Positions 29,357 through 37,572 of a stretch of 64,000 nt of DNA are shown in pieces. The translations under genes were made by a program, and so were the position numbers. Each line of letters opens with the position of its first letter. The first letter of the stretch is position 1. The notes under the pieces were generated by a model that worked only from the letters and a program-made list of their open reading frames with translations, did not search any database and was not told the DNA's origin. The stretch covers positions 35,395 through 99,394 of the forward strand of contig DAIRSI010000014.1 of assembly GCA_036804505.1 (NCBI GenBank), read 5' to 3'. This DNA comes from Phocaeicola_A sp036804505 (GTDB lineage Bacteria > Bacteroidota > Bacteroidia > Bacteroidales > Bacteroidaceae).

Positions 29357-30058
29357 TCAGTCTTTCAAATAATATTCAATGCTGGTCACAACACGTACTT
29401 TTTTGATGAATGGAGTGTTGGCGTCGCGGTCACTGATGTCAATCTGACCTTGGTCGGCACTTTTAATTTTACCTAGTTTGCTGTCGGAGTCCTTGGCAAA
29501 CTTTTCTGCTGCATTGCGTGCATTCTTGGTAGCTTGTTCTATCATCTGCGGCTTTATCTGGTTGAGGTTTGTAAAGTCATAGATGACGGTATTGTTATAG
29601 TCATTGGCACTGACGGCTACTCCTTGAGTCAAAAGCTCTCCCTGCTGGCTCATGAGCTTGCGGACGAGATCGACTTTATCCGTGGATACGGTCATGACGG
29701 AAGTCACGTTGTAGCGGGCTTTGTAGTTGTTGTCACCATAAACTTCTGCTGCTTTATCCACAATCTGAGGTGCGTTTTCTGTGATTTCATTGGTCGGGAT
29801 GCCTTTGCTTGTAAGGAAATTACGAACAATGGCATTGTTCTTGTTCACTTCCGCATAGATGCTTCCCAGGTCATTTCCTACAATTTTTACGGTTACAGGC
29901 CAAGTCACTTTATTGGCTTTAACTTCCATTTCGGCCAATCCTTTTACATTAACAACGCGCTGGTTGTCAGCCATTCCATTCAATCCACTTTTGATGCATA
30001 GACCGATTACGATGAGGCCTATCATCAACAGAGCTGCTTCAATTCTTAAGGTTTTCAT
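29357..30058 (-). CDS. SIMPL (DUF541) domain envelope protein
   Basis: 233 residues. An N-terminal hydrophobic segment (about 8-24; ALLMIGLIVIGLCI) acts as anchor or signal. The rest is one SIMPL domain: VVNVKGLAEMEVKANKVTW, ARYNVTSVMTVSTDKVDLVR, a helix rich in Ala and Lys (QATKNARNAAEKFAKDSDSK) and VVTSIEYYL at the end. SIMPL proteins form periplasmic or membrane-linked oligomers; their role is poorly defined, with some links to oxidative stress. It leads the two-gene operon with the downstream membrane protein. A regularly spaced 22-bp repeat array lies 163-250 bp upstream. Confidence 0.85.
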   Translation of the reverse strand: MKTLRIEAALLMIGLIVIGLCIKSGLNGMADNQRVVNVKGLAEMEVKANKVTWPVTVKIVGNDLGSIYAEVNKNNAIVRNFLTSKGIPTNEITENAPQIVDKAAEVYGDNNYKARYNVTSVMTVSTDKVDLVRKLMSQQGELLTQGVAVSANDYNNTVIYDFTNLNQIKPQMIEQATKNARNAAEKFAKDSDSKLGKIKSADQGQIDISDRDANTPFIKKVRVVTSIEYYLKD

Positions 30059-30220
30059 GATATAATTAATAATAGTACTTTATTTCTAAGCAAATATAGT
30101 CTTTCTTTTGAGACAAACCAAGTTTTTTCTTTTTTTTCCTTATTGATTTTATATATACAATCGAAACCTTTTCCCCTTGTTTCAGGAAGTTTTTATCTCT
30201 TTCCCCATAGAAGAAAATCA

Positions 30221-30308
30221 TATTACAGATGTGCAACGGTCGTTTCACAAATATGATACGAGCTTATCACATATGTAGAATGAACTTATTACATTTGTGA
30301 AACGATAC
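30221..30308. repeat. Four tandem imperfect 22-bp repeats
   Basis: Units start at 30221, 30243, 30265 and 30287 with no spacers. Nine of 22 columns are invariant and most others agree in three of four. Each unit carries an ACA-N2-TGT-like core eight bases long (ACAGATGT, ACAAATAT, ACATATGT, ACATTTGT) starting at its fifth base. The 22-bp period places the cores on one DNA face. The array lies in the upstream region of the SIMPL operon and beyond the 3' end of the fimbrillin operon. ACA-N2-TGT resembles BlaI/MecI/CopY-type operators (TACA-N2-TGTA), so an operator array is the simplest reading. Confidence 0.75.
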
Positions 30309-30427
30309 TTTTCTAGGCATCAAAGAGTAGTTTTCTACTGAAATAAGGATGAATTCCTATATAAACAAGAAGTTTTTTTACTGACTTTTGTACATTATTG
30401 TGAACCTCTCTTTCGGCTTTTTTACGT

Positions 30428-30472
30428 CCCTACACCAGAAAAAGTTGATTTTCAGAGAATTCCGGTGTAGGG
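30428..30472. other. Inverted repeat between the SIMPL and fimbrillin operons
   Basis: CCCTACACC (30428-30436) and GGTGTAGGG (30464-30472) are perfect 9-bp complements separated by 27 nt. No T-run follows. It may be a backup terminator or a binding site. The rest of 30059-30561 holds the repeat array, the terminator at 30507 and no visible gene. Confidence 0.5.
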
Positions 30473-30506
30473 TACACAAGGCAAACTTTTTGTAATAGTT
30501 CTTTAT

Positions 30507-30545
30507 AAAAAGCAGGTCACTCCTCTTGAGAATGATCTGCTTTTT
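30507..30545 (-). terminator. Rho-independent terminator of the fimbrillin operon
   Basis: The arms AAAAAGCAGGTCA (30507-30519) and TGATCTGCTTTTT (30533-30545) pair with one mismatch around a 13-nt loop. It lies 17 bp after the stop at 30562, with T-rich sequence on the minus strand. Confidence 0.75.
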
Positions 30546-30561
30546 ATTGGGGGCCCAGCAA

Positions 30562-32601
30562 TTATTTTGTTGTTATAGTAACAGTGGTGGCTGATGTTCC
30601 TGAACTTGCAAATTGATATACTCGGGAAGAGTTAATATCATTCCATACGGTATTTAAATTAGGACTATTTGTGACAACCCAGTCATTTATTGTTTTACCG
30701 GCAGTGCTACCATATGTCTTACAATTTGATGTATTATTGGAGGTACCATTCCCAATATAATTTGTAGAACTATACATTATACAATAATAATAACTGCAAT
30801 TGGAGGAACAACCGGCAACAGTGCCGTTATAAGTACCTGATAATTTATTTGAAGGCAAATTTGACCAGCAAGCAGAAATCATACTATTATTGGCTGTTGC
30901 CGTGGGTAATGTTGTTTGAGATTTTGCACTGCCACACCCTATCAATCCACCCGCGTTATATCCGGTTACTGAAGCCGCTGTACAGTAGCACCCGCGAATG
31001 ATGTTGTAAGATATCTTGGCTGTATTGAGATAACCCACAAGACCTCCTGCAGATGCATTAGTGTTTGAAGTGCTGCAACTGACGTTACTCGTATTCCAGC
31101 AAGCTTCTATTGTTGCTGTATTGGAAGCGCCATTGGTGATATTACCCACGATACCACCTACACAAGGGCCATTACAACTTGTATCGGTATTTCCTGTTCC
31201 ATTACTCTTACTGTAAGTAGAAGTATTGGTAAGCGTAGCTTGATTTCGGCAATAAAGAATGGTTGTTGTTCCATTTAGCATACCCACAATGCCTCCCATG
31301 TAACTTGCATTGCCGTTGACTGTTGCATAATTTATGCAGTTTGAAATAGTGCAGTTTTCGGCATCGCCTACTATGGCGCCATATGTTGTTCTTGATGACG
31401 ACGTGGAAGGTAAGATAATGGTAGTAGTCGGCGTATTGTTGGAGTAACCTATCGTAACACCTTTGATGGCAGCCGATGTGTTGTTACCGAACAGCCCCAA
31501 ATTTGTATTTGTGCTTGCGCTCATATCCATGATTCCACTGATGGTCTTGGAGTTGCCATCATAAGTCCCTGCAAAATTATTGATAGGTTCCCAACCTTTT
31601 CCGGATAAAGAAATATTGTCTGTTTGCCGATAGTATTTACCGGAATAACCGGTAGTCCCTCCGATTTCATTTTCCGATGCATACGACAATAAACGCAGAC
31701 CTGCTTCATCTTTTATTTCGTAAGGTGAACCGGATGTACCGCTACCGGTAAAAGTGGCCAATGTTTTGGACGGAATGGTGTACAAAGTACCGGAATTGAC
31801 AGTTTTCGACCCTATCTTCGCCGAATAAACAATATTATTGGCATCGATAGCATAGATATATAGATCATTCAACGTTCCGGGATATACACATGCATATATG
31901 GTAGCTGTTTGATTTGTTCCGTTTGTTGTCCAAACAGCACCTTTTAGATTGATATCACCGGACAGGGATGATTTCACAGTGCCGTCGGCATTGAATGTGA
32001 CGGAGTTATATAGCCCCGAAGAAGTGTGAAGTTTCAAATCCGATACCCCGGCAGTGGTCGGGATGGTGAGATCTAGTTTTATTACGGCCATTTTGTAAGC
32101 GAAAGACATCGTGATATTGTTGCTTTCCGTATAATTATTGATTGAGGCATACAAGAGATTGTACTTCTTGACATCAGCCAGAGTTCCCGTTTGAGAGCTT
32201 AAATTGACTGTGGCCGCACTTGTTGTTTCATCGAATGAAAGTCCCGTAGCCTGTACAAAAGCGTTGAGTGTAGTGCCGCTGCCGTTCAATGTACCGGTAA
32301 AAGAAGCAGAAGTGCTTTCCGGTAAAGTTGTAATGTTATCGGGAGTGAAATCACCGCTTTTGTTTCCTGATGAGATGGAACCCCGATAAACTATCAACCT
32401 ATCTGTTGTTTCCCACTGCGGAACCAGTCCGTTGTTATAAGTATAGCTTACACGTGTATTGGCGACTTTCGTGGTAATTGTTACTTCCTTGACTTTGGTG
32501 GAGGTTGTATTGTCAAGAGAACTATCGCTACTGCTGCAAGATGTAGATATGGCTGCAGATGAGAGAAATAATATTCCTGCTAAAAATAGATTCTTTTTCA
32601 T
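30562..32601 (-). CDS. Fimbrillin-like lipoprotein with GLUG-type repeats
   Basis: 679 residues from the ATG at 32601; a longer in-frame start overlaps the small peptide gene and lacks a signal. Lipobox STSC (Cys22), then a Ser/Asp-rich linker. Residues about 35-260 have the Mfa/fimbrillin-like N-domain pattern seen in Bacteroides (VPQWETTDRLIVY, SASFTGTLNG, FAYKMAVIKLDLTIP, NSGTLYTI). Residues about 290-600 hold GLUG-like repeats (FAGTYDGNSKTISGIMD, YMGGIVGML, CVGGIVGNI, SAGGLVGYL, NAGGLIGCG). Very rich in Asn, Thr, Ser and Cys. Probably a surface adhesin or pilus-associated protein. The peptide gene 13 bp upstream belongs to the same operon; a terminator follows. Confidence 0.8.
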   Translation of the reverse strand: MKKNLFLAGILFLSSAAISTSCSSSDSSLDNTTSTKVKEVTITTKVANTRVSYTYNNGLVPQWETTDRLIVYRGSISSGNKSGDFTPDNITTLPESTSASFTGTLNGSGTTLNAFVQATGLSFDETTSAATVNLSSQTGTLADVKKYNLLYASINNYTESNNITMSFAYKMAVIKLDLTIPTTAGVSDLKLHTSSGLYNSVTFNADGTVKSSLSGDINLKGAVWTTNGTNQTATIYACVYPGTLNDLYIYAIDANNIVYSAKIGSKTVNSGTLYTIPSKTLATFTGSGTSGSPYEIKDEAGLRLLSYASENEIGGTTGYSGKYYRQTDNISLSGKGWEPINNFAGTYDGNSKTISGIMDMSASTNTNLGLFGNNTSAAIKGVTIGYSNNTPTTTIILPSTSSSRTTYGAIVGDAENCTISNCINYATVNGNASYMGGIVGMLNGTTTILYCRNQATLTNTSTYSKSNGTGNTDTSCNGPCVGGIVGNITNGASNTATIEACWNTSNVSCSTSNTNASAGGLVGYLNTAKISYNIIRGCYCTAASVTGYNAGGLIGCGSAKSQTTLPTATANNSMISACWSNLPSNKLSGTYNGTVAGCSSNCSYYYCIMYSSTNYIGNGTSNNTSNCKTYGSTAGKTINDWVVTNSPNLNTVWNDINSSRVYQFASSGTSATTVTITTK

Positions 32602-32614
32602 AACTGTGTTCTTT

Positions 32615-32776
32615 TTATTCCCAACCGGACGTATCTTCACCCATCTTCGTGATGGTTGCATTGTCACTCGTATTGAGGAGGCATCCCTCAAATTCCATTT
32701 CGATGGTTTCACTTTCCGGACAGACATATTGTCCTTTTTGTAGCGTTTGCTTCTCTATAAATTCTTTTTCTTTCAT
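32615..32776 (-). CDS. Short peptide, Y-x2-P-x2-E type, upstream of fimbrillin-like gene
   Basis: A 53-residue ORF, ATG at 32776 and TAA at 32615, ending 13 bp before the fimbrillin-like gene. Basic/acidic N-terminus MKEKEFIEKQTLQKGQ, then QYVCPESETIEMEFEG and a polar tail ending GEDTSGWE. The core Y-x2-P-x2-E-x-I-E-M-E is shared with the peptide at 58094, which also precedes a fimbrillin-like lipoprotein. No signal peptide or membrane segment. A -7 box (minus strand, 32871-32878) lies about 95 bp upstream, making this the first gene of the transcript. The function is unknown; a precursor peptide, secreted factor or leader are all open. Confidence 0.65.
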   Translation of the reverse strand: MKEKEFIEKQTLQKGQYVCPESETIEMEFEGCLLNTSDNATITKMGEDTSGWE

Positions 32777-32870
32777 AATTCTATTTTAGATTTAATAGTT
32801 AACGCTGTGATGAATCCCCTCACCACAACGAGCATAGATTTATTGTAATTAATTTGTTGTAATTATTTTG

Positions 32871-32878
32871 CAAAGATA
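32871..32878 (-). promoter_or_regulatory. -7 element of the peptide-fimbrillin operon
   Basis: TATCTTTG on the minus strand matches TAnnTTTG. The leader to the peptide ATG at 32776 would be about 90 nt. No clear -33 element. Confidence 0.45.
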
Positions 32879-32978
32879 ATGATATATGTTCATAAAAAGT
32901 CTGTATAATCTAAATGTTTCTTAAAATCTGTACTTTGACTCTCTACTTGCGTTATTTTTATGCACAAAATAGATTCTG

Positions 32979-34112
32979 ATGATAAAAATTGTCATAGCAA
33001 TGGATTCCTTTAAAGGATGTCTCGGTTCGGATGAAGCCAATAAAGCGGCAGAAAGAGGTGTACTTGATGTTTTTCCTGATGCAGAAGTCGTGAAATTTCC
33101 CGTTTCCGATGGTGGCGAAGGGCTTTTGAATGCTTTCAGTCATTTGTTTTCATTGAAGAAAGTAACTGTCAGGGTTCATAATCCGCTCATGAAGCCGATG
33201 GATGGATATTACTACATGACGGAGGATGGTGCTACAGCCTTCGTGGAACTGGCTGTAGCGAGCGGTCTCCCTTTGCTGGATGAATCGGAACGCAATCCTC
33301 TTGTCACAACGACGTATGGTACCGGAGAACTCATTGCAGATGCTTTGCACCATGGGTGCCGGAATTTTGTTATCGGAATTGGCGGAAGCGCCACAAATGA
33401 TGCTGCCCTGGGATTGCTCAGGGCATTGGGCTTTTGTTTTAAAGATAAAGATGGAAACGAACTGAATGATTGTAGCGGACGTGTCTTGAAAGAAGTGATG
33501 CGGGTTGATAAGGAACATGTATTCCCTGAACTGGAAGAATGCAAGTTTGAGGTGGCATGTGATGTGTCAAATCCTTTCTGTGGAGAAGACGGTGCTGTCC
33601 GAGTTTTTGCACCTCAGAAAGGAGCCGATGAAATGATGATAAAGCAATTGGAGGATGGAATGCAATCCTTCTCGAACGTCGTTGCTGAAACAACAGGAAA
33701 AGATATCGCCAGAATGCCGGGTGCCGGAGCTGCGGGGGGTGTCGGAGGTAGTCTTTATGCATTCCTGAATGCACAGTTGAAGCCGGGTATTGAACTCATG
33801 CTGGATAAACTCGATTTCGATAATAAGATCGGCGAAGCCATTCTTGTAATTACCGGCGAAGGTTCCGCCGACAGACAAACGCTGATGGGCAAAGTTCCTT
33901 CGGGTATCATGAAGAGAGCCATGAAACAACACATTCCGACAGTTTTGCTAGCCGGGATTGTGAACGACTTGAAAACCTTGCAAGACGCCGGTTTCCGTCA
34001 GGTCATTTGCATCAATCCTTCAGGTATGTCAACCGCGGAAATGATGCGTGCGGATACCGCCAAACATAATATCCGGCAAGTAGTTGGTGACTTAATGAAC
34101 CGATTGAGATAA
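32979..34112 (+). CDS. glxK: Glycerate kinase (GlxK/GarK family)
   Basis: 377-residue cytosolic kinase phosphorylating D-glycerate to phosphoglycerate, feeding glycolysis. Family motifs: IAMDSFKGCLGSDEA at the start, FPVSDGGEG, VELAVASGL, YGTGELIADAL, GIGGSATNDAALGLL, the central FAPQKGA, MPGAGAAGGVGG, ITGEGSADRQTLMGK and IVNDLK. Length is as expected (about 375). The start at 32979 leaves 202 bp to the divergent peptide operon. The gene ends 1 bp before the convergent macro-like gene. The 2-hydroxyacid dehydrogenase at 35679 could supply glycerate, but they are not one operon. Confidence 0.95.
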   Translation: MIKIVIAMDSFKGCLGSDEANKAAERGVLDVFPDAEVVKFPVSDGGEGLLNAFSHLFSLKKVTVRVHNPLMKPMDGYYYMTEDGATAFVELAVASGLPLLDESERNPLVTTTYGTGELIADALHHGCRNFVIGIGGSATNDAALGLLRALGFCFKDKDGNELNDCSGRVLKEVMRVDKEHVFPELEECKFEVACDVSNPFCGEDGAVRVFAPQKGADEMMIKQLEDGMQSFSNVVAETTGKDIARMPGAGAAGGVGGSLYAFLNAQLKPGIELMLDKLDFDNKIGEAILVITGEGSADRQTLMGKVPSGIMKRAMKQHIPTVLLAGIVNDLKTLQDAGFRQVICINPSGMSTAEMMRADTAKHNIRQVVGDLMNRLR

Positions 34113-34505
34113 CTACTCCTTATCGATTAGTTTCCAGAAACTTATCGGAAGGTATATATTTTCTATTTCTACTGTATTCTTAAAGAGAGGTGCTATCTCC
34201 TCAGTCGTAAATCCTGCAATTCCACATCCGATTCTGGTAACAAAAAATTTCAGTTCGGGATGTTCTTTTGCATATATTATAAAGGTATCTATCTGAGGGC
34301 GGATTGTCTCCACTCCTCCACTCATGGTGTCGATGGCATAGCATTGACCGGTACGACCCAGGCCTTCACCCCATACGGCACCGAATCTTACCATTGCTAC
34401 ACGTGCGGCGCCTCCGCCATGATACCCGCTTCGGTTGCTTCCAAAAACAAAGATTTCATCTTTATTCAAATGATTGATTCTTTCCGGAGTAATTCGTTTG
34501 TCCAT
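34113..34505 (-). CDS. Small macro-like protein (A1S_2505-type)
   Basis: 130 residues, cytosolic. The segment IFVFGSNRSGYHGGGAARVAMVRFGAVWGEGLGRTGQCYAI has the glycine-rich phosphate-binding look of macro-fold ADP-ribose-binding proteins (FGSN-x3-G-x-HGGGAA). FVTRIGCGIAGFTTEEIAPLF is also conserved in these small proteins, which occur in phages and bacteria. A ligand such as ADP-ribose is possible but unproven. Convergent with glycerate kinase; its start at 34505 faces the YtxH gene. Confidence 0.7.
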   Translation of the reverse strand: MDKRITPERINHLNKDEIFVFGSNRSGYHGGGAARVAMVRFGAVWGEGLGRTGQCYAIDTMSGGVETIRPQIDTFIIYAKEHPELKFFVTRIGCGIAGFTTEEIAPLFKNTVEIENIYLPISFWKLIDKE

Positions 34506-34629
34506 TTTTCTCTTATTTTTTGTTCAACCAAAATTATAGAAATTATTATAATAATCATAACAATTGTTCATTTTTTCTTTTTGAAATATAATTATGATAA
34601 AAAAAGAACAGTTTATTCGAAAATAATTA

Positions 34630-34637
34630 TAGCTTTG
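34630..34637 (+). promoter_or_regulatory. -7 element of the ytxH-like gene
   Basis: TAGCTTTG matches TAnnTTTG, 29 bp before the ATG at 34667. The flanking sequence is strongly AT-rich; no good -33 element was found. Confidence 0.5.
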
Positions 34638-34666
34638 CAATAACTAATTTTTAAAACGATAAAGAT

Positions 34667-34867
34667 ATGAAAGGTTTAACTGTTTTTGCAGCATTCTTAG
34701 GCGGAGCTGCCGTTGGAGCTGCGTTAGGTATTTTGTTTGCACCTGAAAAAGGAAAAGATACTCGTTCTAAAATAGCTGAAGCTCTTCGCAAGAAAGGCAT
34801 TAAGCTCAGTCGTGCAGAAATGGATGAGTTGGTAGATGAAATAGCACCTGAATCAGCTGCTGAATAA
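34667..34867 (+). CDS. YtxH-domain small envelope protein
   Basis: 66 residues. One hydrophobic glycine/alanine-rich segment (about 4-24; LTVFAAFLGGAAVGAALGIL) is followed by FAPEKGKDTRSKI, the YtxH hallmark, and an acidic amphipathic tail. YtxH proteins are small stress-linked membrane proteins of unknown mechanism. With the next two genes (holin-like membrane protein and a small helical protein) it forms a trio common in Bacteroidota. The start has a standard leader with its own -7 box. A strong hairpin lies between this gene and the next. Confidence 0.88.
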   Translation: MKGLTVFAAFLGGAAVGAALGILFAPEKGKDTRSKIAEALRKKGIKLSRAEMDELVDEIAPESAAE

Positions 34868-34874
34868 AATCACG

Positions 34875-34920
34875 AATAATATGTTACGGCGGAATCTTTT
34901 GGTTTTGCCGTAATATTATT
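34875..34920. other. Stable hairpin between ytxH-like and holin-like genes
   Basis: AATAATATGTTACGGC (34875-34890) pairs with GCCGTAATATTATT (34907-34920): 14 bp interrupted by a 2-nt bulge, with a 16-nt loop. It starts 8 bp after the ytxH-like stop. There is no T-run after it, so it is more likely an mRNA-stability or partial-termination element than a simple terminator. Confidence 0.6.
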
Positions 34921-34943
34921 GTTTCATTAAAAAAAATTCTGAA

Positions 34944-35297
34944 ATGTTTGGTAACGACAAAAGCATAGATAATCTGCAACAGCTGTTTGTAGAAATAAAG
35001 AAATATGTGGAATTGCAGAAAGAGTATTATACTCTCGATCTGGTTGAGAAGCTAACGGCCATTCTTTCGGCGATGGCTTTATATGCTGTTTTGCTGGTGT
35101 TGGCTTTGATAGCATTGTTCTATTTGTCGTTTACTCTTATTTATGTGCTTGCTCCGTTTGTGGGAGGACTTACCGTAAGCTATGCTATTGTGACTGTGTT
35201 GATTCTGATTTTGATGGCAGTCATCTATGCCAATCGCAAAAGATGGATTGTTAAACCGCTGGTTAATTTCTTGGCCGGCTTGTTCTTAAAGAAATAG
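34944..35297 (+). CDS. Holin-superfamily-like small membrane protein
   Basis: 117 residues. An amphipathic helix (about 1-40, with LFVEIKKYVELQKEYYTLDLVEKL) is followed by two membrane segments (about 42-70 and 74-95) and a basic tail (ANRKRWIVKPLVN). This is the layout of the Phage_holin_3_6 (DUF1469-like) family, which in Bacteroidota is chromosomal and not linked to phage. It lies between the YtxH-like gene and a small helical protein, with 4 bp to the latter. Likely inner-membrane, role in envelope stress inferred from the trio. Confidence 0.8.
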   Translation: MFGNDKSIDNLQQLFVEIKKYVELQKEYYTLDLVEKLTAILSAMALYAVLLVLALIALFYLSFTLIYVLAPFVGGLTVSYAIVTVLILILMAVIYANRKRWIVKPLVNFLAGLFLKK

Positions 35298-35301
35298 CAT
35301 T

Positions 35302-35565
35302 ATGAATACAGATAATAAGACACAGGGAATTACCTTGGAGAGTATCAGTGAGCGTAAGGCTGCATTGAAAGCGGAAATAAAGACACAGAATGAGGTTATA
35401 GCCGAGATTTGTCGTGACTTGTTTGTACCTGTGGAACCTTCGACCAAAGCAGAGGCTTTGATGAATGCCGTCAATACGGGGATTTCCATCTTCGATGGTG
35501 CAATGTTCGGCATGAAGGTCATTAAACGTGTACGTACGTTCATGCGTCTTTTCAAGAAAAAATAG
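35302..35565 (+). CDS. Small helical protein, third gene of the YtxH trio
   Basis: 87 residues, no signal and no strong membrane segment. The N-terminal half is a charged helix (LESISERKAALKAEIKTQNEVIAEICRDLF); the C-terminus is basic and amphipathic (MKVIKRVRTFMRLFKKK), suited to binding the membrane surface. It starts 4 bp after the holin-like gene stop, so the two are co-transcribed. I do not recognise a domain. The pairing suggests it acts with the two small membrane proteins. Confidence 0.7.
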   Translation: MNTDNKTQGITLESISERKAALKAEIKTQNEVIAEICRDLFVPVEPSTKAEALMNAVNTGISIFDGAMFGMKVIKRVRTFMRLFKKK

Positions 35566-35642
35566 ATTCCTTTTTTTATTCTTTTTGTCATTGCAAAATG
35601 CTTTTGTGATGTGATTTGTTATGTTTTCTGAATAAAAATATT

Positions 35643-35650
35643 TAATTTTG
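35643..35650 (+). promoter_or_regulatory. -7 element of the 2-hydroxyacid dehydrogenase gene
   Basis: TAATTTTG matches TAnnTTTG, 28 bp before the ATG at 35679. A TTTG at 35615-35618 lies 24 bp upstream, slightly too far for a standard -33 box. Confidence 0.45.
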
Positions 35651-35678
35651 CCATTCAGAGATAGATAATGAATGCATA

Positions 35679-36644
35679 ATGAAAAAGGTTGTTGTAACAT
35701 ACAATATGTTCCGTGCCGGATATGCGGAACTAATGAAAAAATATGAAGTGATTTTTCCGCCTGAAGGACGGGAAGTATTCACCTATGATGAAGTTTATGA
35801 GATGATGCCGGAAATTGATGCCCTTCAATCGATGTATAATTTCCCTGTGGACAAGAAACTGATGGATCATTCTCCAAAACTGAAAATAGTATCGAATTAT
35901 GCCGTCGGCTTCGACAACATAGATATCCCCTATGCTACCTCGAAAGGGATTCAGGTAACCAATACTCCTGACCCAGTCACCGAACCGACTGCCGATATGG
36001 CTATGGGGCTCATCTTGGCTTCCATGCGTCGTATTGCCGATTGTGACCGTCGCCTGCGTACTCCCGGTGCCCTTGAATGGGGATTGCTCGATAATCTCGG
36101 CTATTCGCTTTTTGGAAAAACTCTGGGAATTTACGGTATGGGAAGAATCGGTCAGGCGTTGGCACGCCGGGCCATCGCTTCGGGTATGAAGATCATCTAT
36201 CATAACCGTCACAAGGTTTCTCCCGAGGTTGAAGCTCGCTACACTGCAAAATATGTTTCAATGGAGGAACTGTTAAGAACGGCGGATGTGGTTTCAATCA
36301 ATGCTCCGTCCACTCCCGAAACGTATCATGTTATCAATGCGGAATCCATCAGATTGATGAAAAAGACCGCTGTGCTTGTAAATACGGCTCGGGGTACTTT
36401 GGTTGATGAACTTGCGCTTGCCAAAGCTTTGAAAGAAAAGGTGATTTGGGGTGCAGGTCTTGACGTATTCGAGTTCGGACATACAGTGTCTCCCGAACTT
36501 CTTGAACAGGAGAATGTTGTGCTTACGCCACATATCGGTACCCAGACGTTTGATGTGAGGAATGAGATGGCTGAATGTGTATCACAAAATATTATCAATT
36601 TCTTCGAAGGAGGCCCGATCAGTAAAGTGAATATAATAGAATAA
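35679..36644 (+). CDS. D-2-hydroxyacid dehydrogenase (NAD-dependent, glyoxylate/hydroxypyruvate reductase-like)
   Basis: 321-residue cytosolic oxidoreductase. NAD-binding fold at about 145-185 (GKTLGIYGMGRIGQALARR). Catalytic residues are in place: Arg in NTARGTLVDE, Glu in the segment VFEFGH and His in LTPHIGTQT. The glyoxylate/hydroxypyruvate reductase group is the closest match (ADMAMGLILASMRR); substrate not certain. The esterase-like gene follows 4 bp after the stop, so they are co-transcribed. Confidence 0.9.
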   Translation: MKKVVVTYNMFRAGYAELMKKYEVIFPPEGREVFTYDEVYEMMPEIDALQSMYNFPVDKKLMDHSPKLKIVSNYAVGFDNIDIPYATSKGIQVTNTPDPVTEPTADMAMGLILASMRRIADCDRRLRTPGALEWGLLDNLGYSLFGKTLGIYGMGRIGQALARRAIASGMKIIYHNRHKVSPEVEARYTAKYVSMEELLRTADVVSINAPSTPETYHVINAESIRLMKKTAVLVNTARGTLVDELALAKALKEKVIWGAGLDVFEFGHTVSPELLEQENVVLTPHIGTQTFDVRNEMAECVSQNIINFFEGGPISKVNIIE

Positions 36645-36648
36645 ACAG

Positions 36649-37572
36649 ATGAAAAACAAAACATTACTATGTACATTATGTATTATTGCCTTGTTAGGTA
36701 CAATCAATTTGAAAGCCCAAACATTTGCACGAATATGGAACGGGAATATGCCGAACAGCAAAGGAGTGGTTGTCAAAGATAGTATAGCCAATGAACGGAT
36801 CTATCAAGTTTCCAATCCGGGCATTTACACATTTCTGACTTCAAAAGCGGAGAACAAACATGCTGCTGTGCTCATTATACCTGGTGGCGGATATGCCCGT
36901 CTGGCCTATGAAATAAGTGGTTTCCAATTGGCTAAATGGTTTAATACCATCGGAATGAATGCTTTTGTACTGGCTCATCGCATGCCGCAATCCCCCGATG
37001 TGAAAGTGAGTTATAAGGCTCCGTTACAGGACGGTCAGCGTGCACTTCGTTACATACGTGCACATGCCAAAGAATATGGCATTGATGTAGATAAGATTGG
37101 TGTGATGGGCTGTTCTGCGGGTTCACATCTTTCCGCATGCCTTTCCACTATCAATGATGATTGGTCGGCTGTGGGTGATTCTTTGGATGTATGTTCATAC
37201 AAAGCCAATTTTACCATTCTCATTTCCCCGGTGATTTCAATGGAAGATGCATACGTTCATCATGGGAGTCGTGACAATTTGCTGGGAAAGAATCCGAGCA
37301 AGGAACTAATGGATAAGTTCTCTTGTGACAAACAAGTGAATGCCTCTACCCCGCCCGCTTTTTTGGTACATGCCATGGATGATCCGGCTGTCAGTTGCAT
37401 GAACAGTATACTCTATTTTACGGCATTAAAAAAGCAGAACGTTGAGGGTTCTGCTCTTCATATTTTTCCCGCAGGGAAGCATAATATAGCGCTTCGCAAT
37501 AATCCGTTGAGTACAAATAGTTGGTCTGAACTTGCCGAATTGTGGTTAAAGGAAATCGGGATTATCAAATAA
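36649..37572 (+). CDS. Secreted alpha/beta-hydrolase, carbohydrate-esterase-like
   Basis: 307 residues with a signal peptide (1-24, ending NLKAQ). The alpha/beta-hydrolase core has an oxyanion segment (IIPGGGYARLAYEISG), the nucleophile elbow GCSAGS (Ser near 170), an Asp in HAMDDPAV and a His in PAGKHNIAL. This matches the BD-FAE/acetyl-xylan-esterase-like group of periplasmic Bacteroides esterases that remove acetyl groups from glycans. No PUL is adjacent, so the substrate is open. It follows the dehydrogenase by 4 bp and overlaps the convergent acyl-CoA ligase by 8 bp. Confidence 0.85.
   Translation: MKNKTLLCTLCIIALLGTINLKAQTFARIWNGNMPNSKGVVVKDSIANERIYQVSNPGIYTFLTSKAENKHAAVLIIPGGGYARLAYEISGFQLAKWFNTIGMNAFVLAHRMPQSPDVKVSYKAPLQDGQRALRYIRAHAKEYGIDVDKIGVMGCSAGSHLSACLSTINDDWSAVGDSLDVCSYKANFTILISPVISMEDAYVHHGSRDNLLGKNPSKELMDKFSCDKQVNASTPPAFLVHAMDDPAVSCMNSILYFTALKKQNVEGSALHIFPAGKHNIALRNNPLSTNSWSELAELWLKEIGIIK

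Noticed and set aside
30221..30308. CRISPR-like repeat array
   Set aside because: The 22-bp units abut with no spacers, vary between copies, and no cas gene is present.
34944..35297. Phage holin implying a prophage
   Set aside because: The holin-like family is common on Bacteroidota chromosomes next to YtxH, and no phage structural, lysis or integrase genes are present.
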